A stretch of 64,000 nt of DNA, taken from positions 62,001-126,000 of the forward strand of contig NZ_BJUL01000003.1 of the NCBI RefSeq assembly GCF_007989605.1, given 5' to 3'. Every line of letters begins with the position of its first letter. Within the stretch, counting starts at the first letter, position 1. The notes under the pieces are model-generated. The model worked only from the letters and a program-made list of their open reading frames with translations, was not told the origin of the DNA and made no database searches. The position numbers and the translations under genes are program-made. Of the stretch, positions 1-8,847 are shown one piece after another. This DNA comes from Vreelandella venusta. Its GTDB lineage: Bacteria; Pseudomonadota; Gammaproteobacteria; Pseudomonadales; Halomonadaceae.

Positions 1-449
1 GAAAGCCCTAACCAGCCCAAGGTTTGTGCCATTGGTAACAGCACCACCTGAAACGGGATAAAACAGCCAAATAGCATCAGCGCAAAGACCAATTCAGAGC
101 CTTTAAAGCGCCATTTGGTCAGCGCATAGCCATTTAGCGCCCCGACCGTGGTGGAGATCAGCACGGCAGGAATCACCATCGCAAAGGAGTTCCAAAAATA
201 ACCGCCGACACCTTCACAGCGCATACCGGTACACGCTTCTCCCCAGGCTTTCGTCCAGGGTTCAAGGGTTGGATTTTGCGGCAGCGATAGCAGCGTTCCC
301 GCACTTATTTCGCTCAACGGTTTAATAGAGGTCATCAACATGACCACCATCGGCAAGATATAAAACAGCCCCGCTACAATCAGTACGCCGTAAAGCACAG
401 CCCGTAACAGCCGTGCGGCAGGCGTTTGCCGACGAATCACGTTAGCCAT
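1..449 (-). CDS. gtsC: Sugar ABC transporter permease, GtsC/MalG type (3' part missing)
   Basis: About 149 codons are visible, beginning at the ATG at 449 and running off the left edge of the window. The protein begins MANVIRRQTPAARLLRAVLY, followed by a first membrane segment and a periplasmic stretch containing an SIKPLSE motif. A second membrane segment follows with the TTVGALNGYALTKWRF stretch, typical of MalG/UgpE-family inner-membrane permeases. An AAGGAG ribosome-binding site sits 8 bases before the ATG. The start overlaps the end of the upstream permease gene by 8 bases, which indicates translational coupling. It should form the heterodimeric membrane channel with that permease. The EAA loop that contacts the ATPase lies outside the window. 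Assignment to the glucose (Gts) subfamily comes from the linked binding protein. Confidence 0.85.
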   Translation of the reverse strand, partial: MANVIRRQTPAARLLRAVLYGVLIVAGLFYILPMVVMLMTSIKPLSEISAGTLLSLPQNPTLEPWTKAWGEACTGMRCEGVGGYFWNSFAMVIPAVLISTTVGALNGYALTKWRFKGSELVFALMLFGCFIPFQVVLLPMAQTLGWLGL

Positions 450-1356
450 GTTTGCGGCTCCTTAGTTCGGAATAGAGGTAAGGAATCAAAATTGCCAGAA
501 CACCACCGAGCATTAACATAGCGCTAGCGGAGCCGAGCCCGATCTGAGCCCGATTAAAGGCGTGGGTGTACATAAAGGTGGCGGGCAGATCGGTGGCATA
601 ACCAGGCCCACCGCCAGTGAGTGCGACCACTAAATCAAAGCTTTTAATCGCAATATGGGACAGAATCATCACCGCGCTGAACACCACCGGACGCAGGCAC
701 GGCATCACCACCCGCCAGTAAATGCGCGGCAGGCTAGCACCGTCTAACTGAGCAGCTTTGACGATGCTGTCATCAATACCCCGCAACCCCGCCAAAAAGA
801 GCGCCATCACAAAACCAGACGCCTGCCAAACTGCCGCAATCACCAGGGTATAAATCGCCATATCAGGATCAACGATCCAGTCGAAGCGAAACGACTCAAA
901 CCCCCAGCTTTGCACCATCGCCTGAATTCCCAGCTGGGGATTCAGCAGCCACTTCCAAACCACGCCCGTAACAATAAACGACAGTGCCATGGGGTAGAGA
1001 TAAATCGTGCGCAGCGCGCCCTCTTGGCGAATTTTCTGATCCAGTAGAATTGCCAACAGCGCGCCAATCACCAAACAAATCACAATAAACAGCACGCCAA
1101 ACAGCACCAGGTTGCTAGAGGCTATCCACCAACGTTCGTTGGCCATTAGCCGCGCATATTGGCCAAAGCCAACAAAATCGTAGCTGGGCAGCATGCGCGA
1201 GCTGGTTAGCGACAACACAAAAGTCCACAACATAAAGCCGTAAACAAACAACAGAGACACCGCAACAGAAGGGGCAAGTACCAAACGGGGCAGCCAGGCT
1301 TGTAGCCAGCCAGACGCCGTCGGCCGCACTAGAGTGCGCGTCGTGGGTTCGCTCAT
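442..1356 (-). CDS. gtsB: Sugar ABC transporter permease, GtsB/MalF type
   Basis: This 304-residue inner-membrane permease has about six hydrophobic segments (first near residues 25-50, last near 275-298). Near residues 200-225 it has the EAA-type cytoplasmic loop AAQLDGASLPRIYWRVVMPC, which docks onto the nucleotide-binding subunit. Size and motif fit the MalF/UgpA/GtsB family of carbohydrate importers. The gene lies between the binding-protein gene and the second permease, all on the minus strand, forming an import operon whose ATPase gene would lie to the left of the window. A GAGG about 10 bases before the ATG is the likely ribosome-binding site. The substrate is inferred from the adjacent binding protein, which resembles the Pseudomonas glucose-binding protein. 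Confidence 0.9.
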   Translation of the reverse strand: MSEPTTRTLVRPTASGWLQAWLPRLVLAPSVAVSLLFVYGFMLWTFVLSLTSSRMLPSYDFVGFGQYARLMANERWWIASSNLVLFGVLFIVICLVIGALLAILLDQKIRQEGALRTIYLYPMALSFIVTGVVWKWLLNPQLGIQAMVQSWGFESFRFDWIVDPDMAIYTLVIAAVWQASGFVMALFLAGLRGIDDSIVKAAQLDGASLPRIYWRVVMPCLRPVVFSAVMILSHIAIKSFDLVVALTGGGPGYATDLPATFMYTHAFNRAQIGLGSASAMLMLGGVLAILIPYLYSELRSRKHG

Positions 1357-1380
1357 AAGATTATCCCTCGCCAGTCAGCC

Positions 1381-1409
1381 ACTAGCCCCGCCGTTGCGGC
1401 GGCGCTAGT
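1381..1409 (-). terminator. Stem-loop between binding-protein and permease genes
   Basis: ACTAGC pairs with GCTAGT, and inside it CCGCC pairs with GGCGG, giving an interrupted hairpin just after the stop codon of the binding-protein gene. No T-run follows. Hairpins at this place in sugar ABC operons commonly protect the upstream binding-protein message or cause partial termination, so that the binding protein is made in excess over the permeases. The role here is inferred from position. Confidence 0.5.
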
Positions 1410-1438
1410 TACGTCACTTATTAAAAGAACGCAGTGGC

Positions 1439-2734
1439 TTAGAAAGAGGCGGTTTCAGCCGCACTTACCAACCGCTCAGCAGCTTCTTCGGCAGGCATAT
1501 TGGTGTCATTGAAGTAGTTGGTCACAACATCAAAGATCGCTCCCTGGACATCAGCGCGCACCGCCATCCCGTGAGCCAAGCTGGGGACTAAACCGCCTTC
1601 ATCAGCGGTGCGTTGGAAGTCAGCAAGCGACTGCTGAGCACAGCTATCAAAGTCACTTATATCAAGGTCGGATCGCGCAGGAATAGAGCCTTTGGCAAGA
1701 TTAAAAGCTTCCTGGAAAGTCGGCTCCAAGACTAAGCGAGCCAGGGTCTGCTGGGCCTCACGCCCAGCGTCGTCGCTCATACGAAACATCGTTAGGCTAT
1801 CGATATTAAACGTAAAGGCATCTTCAGTGCCGGGCGCAGCCGCGCACAGATAGTCTTCACCAGCAGTCAGGCCTGCGGCGGTGAACTCCCCTTTGGCCCA
1901 GTCACCCATTAGCTGGAAGCCTGCAGTGCCTTCAATGACCATGGCGGTGGCAATGTTCCAATCGCGGCCAGACATGCCCTCATCCATCAGCTCACGTAGA
2001 CGCTTAAAGTCTTCTAGCGCTGCGATCATCTGTTCCCCGCCAAGCGCCTCTGGGTCTAGTTCCACCAGCGCCTGCTGATAAAACTCGGCTCCCTGGCTAC
2101 CCAGCACGACACTTTCAAACACCGTCGCGTCTTGCCACGCTTGGCCACCATGGGCTAGCGGTACAAAACCAGCCTCACGAATGGCTTCACCGGCGGTAAA
2201 AAGCTCATCCAGCGTGGTAGGCATTTCAACGCCTGCCGCTTCTAGAACGTCAGGGTTCGCCCATAGCCAATTAACGCGGTGAACATTCGCGGGAACGGCA
2301 ACATAATGGCCATCGTAACGCATAATATCGGCAACTATTTCAGGCAGTAAGTCATCCCAGTCTTCAGCGGTAGCGACCTCGTCTAAATTCCCCAGAAGGC
2401 CGAGCTTGCCCCACTCTTGAATTTCGGGGCCATTAATGAGCGCAGCGGAAGGCGGGTTGCCAGACATTGCACGAGATTTAAGTACCGTCATGGCGGTTTC
2501 ACCACCACCCCCTGCAACAGCGAAATCCTGCCAGCCATAGCCTTCGGCTTCCATTAACTCTTTGAGGACGTTTGCGGCACGGGCTTCACCGCCGGATGTC
2601 CACCAGTGCAGCACTTCCACTTCGTTGGCTTGGGTGGTGCTGGCCGCCATGCTGGTGCCAGCCGCCACGACTAATGCAAATACGGACTTTTTAAACGTAG
2701 GTACGTTAAATACGGGCATATTGATACTCGGCAT
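1439..2734 (-). CDS. gtsA: Sugar ABC transporter periplasmic binding protein, GtsA type
   Basis: This 431-residue extracytoplasmic solute-binding protein of the family-1 carbohydrate type has a long N-terminal signal peptide (hydrophobic core VFALVVAAG near residues 18-26; predicted cleavage after STTQA, near residue 36). The mature protein opens with VEVLHWWTSGGEARA and carries AVAGGGGETAMTVLKSR and SGNPPSAA. As remembered, these stretches are very close to the Pseudomonas glucose/mannose-binding protein GtsA. AGGAGC lies 5 bases before the chosen ATG. It should capture glucose or a related hexose in the periplasm and deliver it to the two permeases encoded just downstream. The neighbouring two-component system is of the type that controls glucose uptake in pseudomonads, which supports the substrate guess. 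Confidence 0.88.
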   Translation of the reverse strand: MPSINMPVFNVPTFKKSVFALVVAAGTSMAASTTQANEVEVLHWWTSGGEARAANVLKELMEAEGYGWQDFAVAGGGGETAMTVLKSRAMSGNPPSAALINGPEIQEWGKLGLLGNLDEVATAEDWDDLLPEIVADIMRYDGHYVAVPANVHRVNWLWANPDVLEAAGVEMPTTLDELFTAGEAIREAGFVPLAHGGQAWQDATVFESVVLGSQGAEFYQQALVELDPEALGGEQMIAALEDFKRLRELMDEGMSGRDWNIATAMVIEGTAGFQLMGDWAKGEFTAAGLTAGEDYLCAAAPGTEDAFTFNIDSLTMFRMSDDAGREAQQTLARLVLEPTFQEAFNLAKGSIPARSDLDISDFDSCAQQSLADFQRTADEGGLVPSLAHGMAVRADVQGAIFDVVTNYFNDTNMPAEEAAERLVSAAETASF

Positions 2735-2915
2735 GAATAGCTCCTGCTGTTGTTATTGTGCTGTTGTTTTTATGCTGATGTTTTGTGCTGATGAGATGTC
2801 GTTGCTGATAATGCTCAACTGAACGACTCACAGCAGAGTACGCCACCCTGGCACACAACGGGAGTTACCGATTCCTGCATAGTCTTGGCAATTTATTAAT
2901 AGTGTTAGAGGTTTA

Positions 2916-4388
2916 TTACAAGTCAGTAACACTCGTTTGGCGCGGTAGCATTAACGTGGCCACTAACCCACCTGCCGAGTGATTCGATAAGACGATATCG
3001 CCTCCATGGGCACGGGCAATATGTCTGGCAATGCCGAGTCCCAGGCCGCTTCCACCGGTGTAGCGACTTCGAGAGGCTTCCAGGCGCACAAAAGGTGAAA
3101 AGACTCGGATAAGCTGCGCATCAGGAATACCTGGCCCACTATCATGAATGCACAACGTCACGACCCCCGCCTGCTCTTCCAGCGTTACAGTTGCTTTCTG
3201 GCCATAAAAAACGGCGTTTTCAAGTAGGTTTGCCAAGCAGCGTTTTAGCGCCAGAGGCTTAACGGTTAGTGGTAACACAGCGCCATGAAGCGACACCTCA
3301 CCGCCGTACAGACGTAACCCTTCGGCAATCTCCAGCAGCAGCGCGTTAAGATCTGTAGGCTGGGGTTCTTCATGCAGATCCAATCCTTTAACCGAGGCCA
3401 GTGCGCCTTTGACCAGCTCACTCAACTCGTCAAGCGAGGCACAAAAACGTTCACGCTGATCAGCATCATCGAGCATTTCGGCACGCAGCCGCATGCGTGT
3501 AATGGGCGTTTTAAGATCATGAGAAATTGCCGAAAACAGTCGCTCGCGCTCATCAACCTGCTCTTGAATGCGTCGCTGCATGCGATTAAAGGCCGCTGCG
3601 GTGGCGGCCACTTCTTTAGGGCCGCTCTCTTTAAGTGGCGGGCTAGCCAAATCATCACCCAACTGGCGTGCTGCTCGGGAAAGCCGCGCCAACGGCCGAG
3701 TCACACTGGTAATACCGAGTAACGAAAGCGCCAGCACGCTTAGCAGCACCAGCACGCCGACCAATAAACGCTCTTCAGACAGCCAACGGTAACCGCTAAA
3801 AATATCCGGCACGCCCAGTAGTGTGGCCACGTAAAGCCAGGTATCCGGAGCCAACTCCAGTTGCACCACTAAGATAGGGGGAGAAAGCGGCTCCATTAAC
3901 AGACTGTGCTGTCCCCAGCGGGGTGGTAAATCGTAAAGCAGCACTTCGTTATTGAAGACACGTAAGTTTTCCGGGCGGGAAAACTCCACCACCACATCGT
4001 CAATGGAGAGCTGCTGGGTCAAAATAGAGCGCACGTTGTCTACCACGACCTCTTTTTCAGGGCCGCTGCCAATATCTTCGACTGGAATGCGTCGCTCATT
4101 CACGCTGACAAAAAAACGCGTGCCGCCCATGCTACGCAGTTGATCCAACACAATGTGCCGATAATCTACCGGCAGCGAACGGAAAAACCGCATGGTCGAG
4201 GCAATACTGAAGGCCATGTTGCTGGAAAGCTCATCTAACTGTTCAAGCTGGCTGGCTCGCACCTGAGAAGTCCATAGCGCATAGCTAGCCGCTTGAGCAA
4301 CCAGCACCCCTGTAATCATAATGACCACAAAGCGCCCACGTAGACTGCTTGGCAACCAACTCGCGAGAATGCGCTTTACGCTCTTCAC
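2916..4388 (-). CDS. gtrS: Sensor histidine kinase, GtrS-like
   Basis: This 490-residue inner-membrane kinase has a transmembrane helix at about residues 20-42 and a periplasmic sensor region of roughly 160 residues. A second helix lies at about 208-229, followed by a HAMP linker. The HisKA box is FSAISHDLKTPITRMRL with phosphoacceptor His290. The C-terminal ATPase has an N box (LLENAVFYG), a G1 box (DSGPGIP) and a G2 box (GLGLGIARHIARAHGG). All catalytic elements look intact. Its start overlaps the response-regulator stop by 4 bases (ATGA), so the two are co-translated. Position next to a GtsABC-type operon matches the GltR/GtrS arrangement of Pseudomonas, where the kinase responds to glucose catabolites. 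The signal here is inferred. Confidence 0.85.
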   Translation of the reverse strand: MKSVKRILASWLPSSLRGRFVVIMITGVLVAQAASYALWTSQVRASQLEQLDELSSNMAFSIASTMRFFRSLPVDYRHIVLDQLRSMGGTRFFVSVNERRIPVEDIGSGPEKEVVVDNVRSILTQQLSIDDVVVEFSRPENLRVFNNEVLLYDLPPRWGQHSLLMEPLSPPILVVQLELAPDTWLYVATLLGVPDIFSGYRWLSEERLLVGVLVLLSVLALSLLGITSVTRPLARLSRAARQLGDDLASPPLKESGPKEVAATAAAFNRMQRRIQEQVDERERLFSAISHDLKTPITRMRLRAEMLDDADQRERFCASLDELSELVKGALASVKGLDLHEEPQPTDLNALLLEIAEGLRLYGGEVSLHGAVLPLTVKPLALKRCLANLLENAVFYGQKATVTLEEQAGVVTLCIHDSGPGIPDAQLIRVFSPFVRLEASRSRYTGGSGLGLGIARHIARAHGGDIVLSNHSAGGLVATLMLPRQTSVTDL

Positions 4389-5110
4389 GAAGCAGCTTCA
4401 ACCCTAGCGGTCAACACATAGCCAGCCCCACGCACAGTGCGAATCAGCTGGGAGTGCTGTGCATCTTCCCCTAGCCGCTGGCGCAAGCGACATACATGTA
4501 CGTCAATCGAGCGATCTAGCGGTGGTGCTTCACGTCCGCGGGTCAAGGTGTAGAGATCGTCGCGAGTAATGACGGTGGCAGGCCGTTCCAGAAACACCTG
4601 CAGTAGTTGGAAGTCTGCGCCGGAGAGCGCAGTGCGAATACCTGCCTGGTCAATCAGTTCGCGGGTCATGCGGTCCAGTTGCCAGTCGCCAAAGCGCACC
4701 CAGCGAGCCTCTTGGGTCGGCGCGCCAGTTGCTGCCGGGCGGGCTCGACGCAACACCGCTTTAATCCGCGCCAGCAACTCACGAGGGTTGAAGGGCTTAG
4801 CGATATAGTCATCAGCGCCTAACTCAAGCCCCAAAATGCGGTCGGTATCATCGGCACTGGCGGTGAGCATAATAATCGGCGTATCGCTGGTTTTTCGCAG
4901 TTCCCGGCAGATAGTAAAACCGTCATCCCCCGGCATCATAACGTCAACGACCAACAAGTCTGGCGCTTGATCAGCCAGTTGCTGATACAGCGAATCCGCG
5001 CCGTCGGCGGTCAACACGTGATAGCCGTGACGCCCTAAATAGTCTGCCAACAGTTCGCGAATTTCCGAGTCGTCATCAACGACCATCAAGGTAGCAGGCG
5101 TGGTTGTCAT
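4385..5110 (-). CDS. gltR: OmpR-family response regulator, GltR-like
   Basis: This 241-residue regulator has a receiver domain at about residues 7-120 and a winged-helix DNA-binding domain of the OmpR/PhoB type at about 140-235. The acidic pocket is VDDD (11-14), the phospho-acceptor is Asp56 in VVDVMMPGDDG, and the conserved lysine is in DYIAKPFNPRELL. The C-terminal domain ends with the usual RTVRGAGYVL. It precedes and overlaps the kinase gene and lies upstream of the sugar ABC operon, its probable target. No strong Shine-Dalgarno sequence is visible before this ATG, so the start is the least certain part. A 99-base spacer separates it from the HAD gene. Confidence 0.87.
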   Translation of the reverse strand: MTTTPATLMVVDDDSEIRELLADYLGRHGYHVLTADGADSLYQQLADQAPDLLVVDVMMPGDDGFTICRELRKTSDTPIIMLTASADDTDRILGLELGADDYIAKPFNPRELLARIKAVLRRARPAATGAPTQEARWVRFGDWQLDRMTRELIDQAGIRTALSGADFQLLQVFLERPATVITRDDLYTLTRGREAPPLDRSIDVHVCRLRQRLGEDAQHSQLIRTVRGAGYVLTARVEAAS

Positions 5111-5209
5111 GGTAGCAATATGCCCTGGGTTATTATTACTCGTTATTATCGTTTTAGGGGCTAGATGATGGTGGAGTGGCCATCCTGTCGCAAGCGGCCA
5201 TCGACCAAG

Positions 5210-6007
5210 TTACAGCGCGAAGCGTTTTGCTAGCCACCGAGCCACGGCCGCTTCGCCATGATGGCCGATACGCTCAGCGTTGGAAACTCGATCAAAAAGC
5301 TCAGGGTGGGCGTTGTTCATTATCTGGGCCTCCCCTGCCAGATTAAGCATTTCAGTATCGTTTAGGTTATCGCCAAATGCTAAGCACTCTACTGGCGTTA
5401 GCTTTAGCTTTTTCAGCAGCGCTGTTAAGGCCACGCCTTTATTGACGCCACCCGCCATAATTTCTAAAGAGTCGATCGTTGAGTATGTGATATGTAGGCT
5501 GTGACCATGCGCCTCCTGGGCCTGACATTCCAGTTGCGCTAACGCAGCCGGATCGCCTATATAGAGCACTTTACCAACCCCATCAGCATCCATCGCTTCC
5601 TGCGGCACAACTTCGTAACGAAAGCCCGTCGAGGCATGCAATGACAACAGATGCGGTGCGTCGGCATCGATATACCAGCCGCTTTCACGGTAAAGGTTGA
5701 GCCTTACCTGAGGCGGGCGCGGCAACTGAATAAGCGTTTCGACGTAGGCTGGTTCAAGATGGGTCGCGCTCAAAAGCGTGCCGTCTGGAGCATGGATATA
5801 GGCCCCGTTGGTACTGATTAAATAGGCCGGGATATCCAACTGATCGCGAAACACGCGCATATCGTTATAGTGGCGACCAGACGCCAGCGCGACATGATGG
5901 CCTTGCGATACAAGCGCTCTAAGCACCTCAACCGTATTGTCGTGCAGCTGGTGGTCGCTGCCTAACAGCGTACCGTCAAGATCGGAAACGATAAGGCGTG
6001 ATGTCAT
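5210..6007 (-). CDS. Cof-type HAD-superfamily sugar-phosphate phosphatase
   Basis: This 265-residue HAD hydrolase has a C2B-type cap, as in the Cof/YidA/YbiV group. Motif I is VSDLDGTLLGSDHQL with the nucleophilic aspartate at residue 9. Motif II lies near ALASGRHYND, and motifs III/IV include a lysine in NKGVALTALL and FGDNLNDTEML. These cytosolic enzymes dephosphorylate sugar phosphates or flavin-type compounds with broad specificity, so the exact substrate cannot be read from sequence. It is on the same strand as the chitobiose/GlcNAc genes upstream but lies beyond a strong hairpin, so it may be separately expressed. Confidence 0.85.
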   Translation of the reverse strand: MTSRLIVSDLDGTLLGSDHQLHDNTVEVLRALVSQGHHVALASGRHYNDMRVFRDQLDIPAYLISTNGAYIHAPDGTLLSATHLEPAYVETLIQLPRPPQVRLNLYRESGWYIDADAPHLLSLHASTGFRYEVVPQEAMDADGVGKVLYIGDPAALAQLECQAQEAHGHSLHITYSTIDSLEIMAGGVNKGVALTALLKKLKLTPVECLAFGDNLNDTEMLNLAGEAQIMNNAHPELFDRVSNAERIGHHGEAAVARWLAKRFAL

Positions 6008-6081
6008 GGTGCACTCCTGATGATAGAACTTCTCAGCTTATCCGATTACGCTCGCCGCTCCCAGCCGACCTAAAGAGACTC

Positions 6082-6118
6082 AGAGCCCTCTAAGGCAACG
6101 CTGCCTGAAGAGGGCTCT
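6082..6118 (-). terminator. Terminator hairpin downstream of the GH20 gene
   Basis: A ten-base perfect stem (AGAGCCCTCT with AGAGGGCTCT) encloses a smaller AGGCA/TGCCT stem. It lies 19 bases beyond the stop of the hexosaminidase gene. The T-run is weak on the minus strand, so termination may be partial. Confidence 0.6.
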
Positions 6119-6136
6119 TCGTTATCTTAACGTTGG

Positions 6137-8830
6137 TTAATTTAGCGTCACGACACGACTATGCCGCTGACCATTGGCACTGGCACTGCGTAATAACACC
6201 GTGTTTTCCACCTCGGGGCGCGCGCTGTCCTGATAGACCTGCCAGCTCGCCCCGTCGTCCAAGGAGTACTCAATACTGACTCCTGGTAACGCGACATTGG
6301 CTACTAGCCTGCCCGCTTCAACCCGGGCTCCTGGCAACGGCAGACGATAAGCGATCCCATCGCGCTCCAGCCGTGGCAGAACACGTTGACCAAGCAGGTT
6401 GGCAAAACGCTGCCAATCTTCAGTCAACGACTCATCGTCGACAAAGGACGTCTCGCCACCGATAAACGTCTGACCAGGTTGATAGTCGAGTTCCCACTCG
6501 GCTTGGTGCCAGGCTCGCTCGGCCAACGCTAGCAGACGCGGGAAGATCATGTACTCCATCTGCGTCTCGCTACGTACCGTTTCACCCCAGGCTTGAGCGG
6601 AAATCCCCCGAGCGCCTTGCCATCCCTCAGCGCTCTCGGAACGAAAGGTATTACCGTCTCGATCAACTGAGGTTTCCGCATTTTGCGCCAGATTATCGGG
6701 GGCAAAGGAGAACACTTTGCGCGTATCGGTGAAACGTGTCGCCCAGTAGTAGCCTCGTTCGTGTGGATTGACCTCGTAGGGCATGTCGAAGTAGAGATAA
6801 TCTGGGCTAGAAAGAATCACCTCATAACCCCGCGACTGCCACTCGGCCACCGACTGACTACCGCCCCAAAACAGCGGATCCCAGAAATTGACCGCGACCT
6901 GTGGCGTCGCAAACTCAGCGGCGGACTCAACATGCTTAAGGCCGTCTTGCCAGGCTGACATACGCGCTATTCCGTAGCTATCAGCGAGTTGATTGACCTG
7001 TAGGGCAAAACGGCTCGGCAGTTCCTCTACAGAAGCAACCTCTCCATCGGCAACGCTCTGTTGGCAAATTGGCGACGCCTCCCAGGGGTGATGCTGATCA
7101 CTCTGGTCGATGGTTCCTCGCCAGTCGACCGGTTCGTCGGCATCGATATCCTGAAAACCATGACCCAGTAGGATATTCTTGGCTTCATCACCACCAAAGT
7201 GCCAGTTGTCCAGCGCCTGCCCCGCCTCTTGGTGCATCGATACCACTTCGCCCATCACCTTATCGACAAAGCGGTTCGTCGACTCAAGACAGGGGTTGAG
7301 GTAGCTGCGACGATCATAGAGCTGAACCGACAGCGTATTAGACGTATCTTCGGGGTCGATTAATCGATACTCATTGGCTGCCGCACTATCGCCCTCCTCC
7401 ATCAGCCGACGATATCGCGCTTCCATAGCCACCACAGCGGCGCGAGCATGAGCTGGCATATCAATTTCAGGCACCACCTGAATATGGCGAGCCTCGGCAT
7501 AGCGAACAATATCGATGTAATCCTCACGGGTGTAGAAACCGCTACCGGCAGTATCGTCCTTTGGCCCAGAGCCCAACTGAGGTAAAAGACAGTTCGTTTC
7601 TGCCAGATCATGACAGCGCTTGCTGCCTACTTCGGTTAATTCCGCCAACCCTGGAATTTCCAGCCGCCAGCCCTCATCATCGGTGAGATGGAAATGGAAA
7701 CGGTTGAGCTTGTACGCAGCCATCTGATCCAGCAGGCGCAACACGGCGGCCTTATCTTTGAAATTCCGTGCAACATCCAGCATGACGCCGCGATAGTCGT
7801 AACGTGGAGCATCATCAATGTCCATCGCTGGCACCAGCCCCTCCTCATCCATGGCCGCTATTAGCGACTGGACAGCGTAAAAAGCCCCGCTAGCGTCAAA
7901 AGCCAGAATATCGGCACCGGACTCATTGAGCTGCAGGCGATATCCTCCTTCCCGTGCCAATGCTTCATCGAGAACTTCTGACTCAGAGACCAAGCGGGCT
8001 CGGATCACCAAGCTGTCGCCACCTTCGTTGACGGGGATGTCGAGCCGTTCGAAGCGCTCTCCCAGTACCGCTAGGCTGGCCTCGCTAAGCATTGGCATCT
8101 CGAGGCTGACCCCTTCAGACAAATCGAGAGTAGCCTCTCCCAGGCGAGATGAGCGCGGTGTCGGCAAAATAGCTCCCCGCAATGCGTCGGCGGGCATTGC
8201 AGTGGCCGCAGCGTTGCGCTCGAAGCGTGTCTCGGCGGTTATCACCACGTTGTTATCGTCCGGTGTACGCATAAGCTGTTCACCGAAGGGAGCACGGACA
8301 AAATCGCTCAATACGTCGTCACGGGTATTATCGATCACCGCGGTTTCATCGCCCACGGCTAGGTACCAGTTGGGCATCACATCGGTCATGAATAGCTGCC
8401 AGTACTCACCCACAATGGGAATTTCCAGACTCTCTCCAGCGCCCAGCCCAGTAAAAGAGTCATTGGGCTCAAGGCGATGCAGATCCCCAGTGATACGCGT
8501 CAGCGACAGTTCAGGATGATCCATCTGCAGCAAGCGGCGAATACTCGAAAAATAGAGCTCCCAATCGCTCGCCTCAATGGCCTTATCAGAGGTATTGGTC
8601 AAAAGAATCGTCGCGGTGAAACAGGCGGCATAATCCGCCCCCAGTCTCTGGCAGTCGATATCATGCGCCTGCGGCTGGTTGGCGGTTATCGTGTACTGCA
8701 CGTCCAGCCGCTGCGCCAAGTCGCGGGCAGACGACGCGTCAAGCTGAGTGGTTTCGCTGGCCTGGGCTGCCGCCGAGTTGATTGCAACCCCGATAGCCAG
8801 TGTCGTTAGGGCCTTCGTCAATGTTGTCAT
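6137..8830 (-). CDS. Periplasmic beta-N-acetylhexosaminidase (chitobiase, GH20)
   Basis: This is a protein of about 897 residues. The start at 8830 has a GAGGTG ribosome-binding site 7 bases upstream and gives a clean signal peptide (MTTLTKALTTLAIGVAINSA, cleavage near AAAQA). Order of domains: an N-terminal CHB_HEX carbohydrate-binding domain (about residues 40-190), a GH20b alpha/beta domain (about 210-340), the GH20 TIM barrel (about 345-800) and a C-terminal Ig-like CHB_HEX_C domain. The catalytic Asp-Glu pair is in WHFGGDEAKN; HFHLTDDEGWRLEIPGL marks the start of the barrel. It removes terminal GlcNAc from chitobiose and longer chitooligosaccharides in the periplasm. It follows the chitoporin gene by 17 bases, so uptake and cleavage are co-expressed, feeding the Nag PTS encoded upstream. 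Confidence 0.92.
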   Translation of the reverse strand: MTTLTKALTTLAIGVAINSAAAQASETTQLDASSARDLAQRLDVQYTITANQPQAHDIDCQRLGADYAACFTATILLTNTSDKAIEASDWELYFSSIRRLLQMDHPELSLTRITGDLHRLEPNDSFTGLGAGESLEIPIVGEYWQLFMTDVMPNWYLAVGDETAVIDNTRDDVLSDFVRAPFGEQLMRTPDDNNVVITAETRFERNAAATAMPADALRGAILPTPRSSRLGEATLDLSEGVSLEMPMLSEASLAVLGERFERLDIPVNEGGDSLVIRARLVSESEVLDEALAREGGYRLQLNESGADILAFDASGAFYAVQSLIAAMDEEGLVPAMDIDDAPRYDYRGVMLDVARNFKDKAAVLRLLDQMAAYKLNRFHFHLTDDEGWRLEIPGLAELTEVGSKRCHDLAETNCLLPQLGSGPKDDTAGSGFYTREDYIDIVRYAEARHIQVVPEIDMPAHARAAVVAMEARYRRLMEEGDSAAANEYRLIDPEDTSNTLSVQLYDRRSYLNPCLESTNRFVDKVMGEVVSMHQEAGQALDNWHFGGDEAKNILLGHGFQDIDADEPVDWRGTIDQSDQHHPWEASPICQQSVADGEVASVEELPSRFALQVNQLADSYGIARMSAWQDGLKHVESAAEFATPQVAVNFWDPLFWGGSQSVAEWQSRGYEVILSSPDYLYFDMPYEVNPHERGYYWATRFTDTRKVFSFAPDNLAQNAETSVDRDGNTFRSESAEGWQGARGISAQAWGETVRSETQMEYMIFPRLLALAERAWHQAEWELDYQPGQTFIGGETSFVDDESLTEDWQRFANLLGQRVLPRLERDGIAYRLPLPGARVEAGRLVANVALPGVSIEYSLDDGASWQVYQDSARPEVENTVLLRSASANGQRHSRVVTLN

Positions 8831-8847
8831 TGTTTTCACCTCAAGCA

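Noticed and set aside
7926-8519. 197-codon plus-strand frame opposite the GH20 gene
   Set aside because: Arg/Ser-rich translation without recognisable domain, fully inside a well-supported gene.
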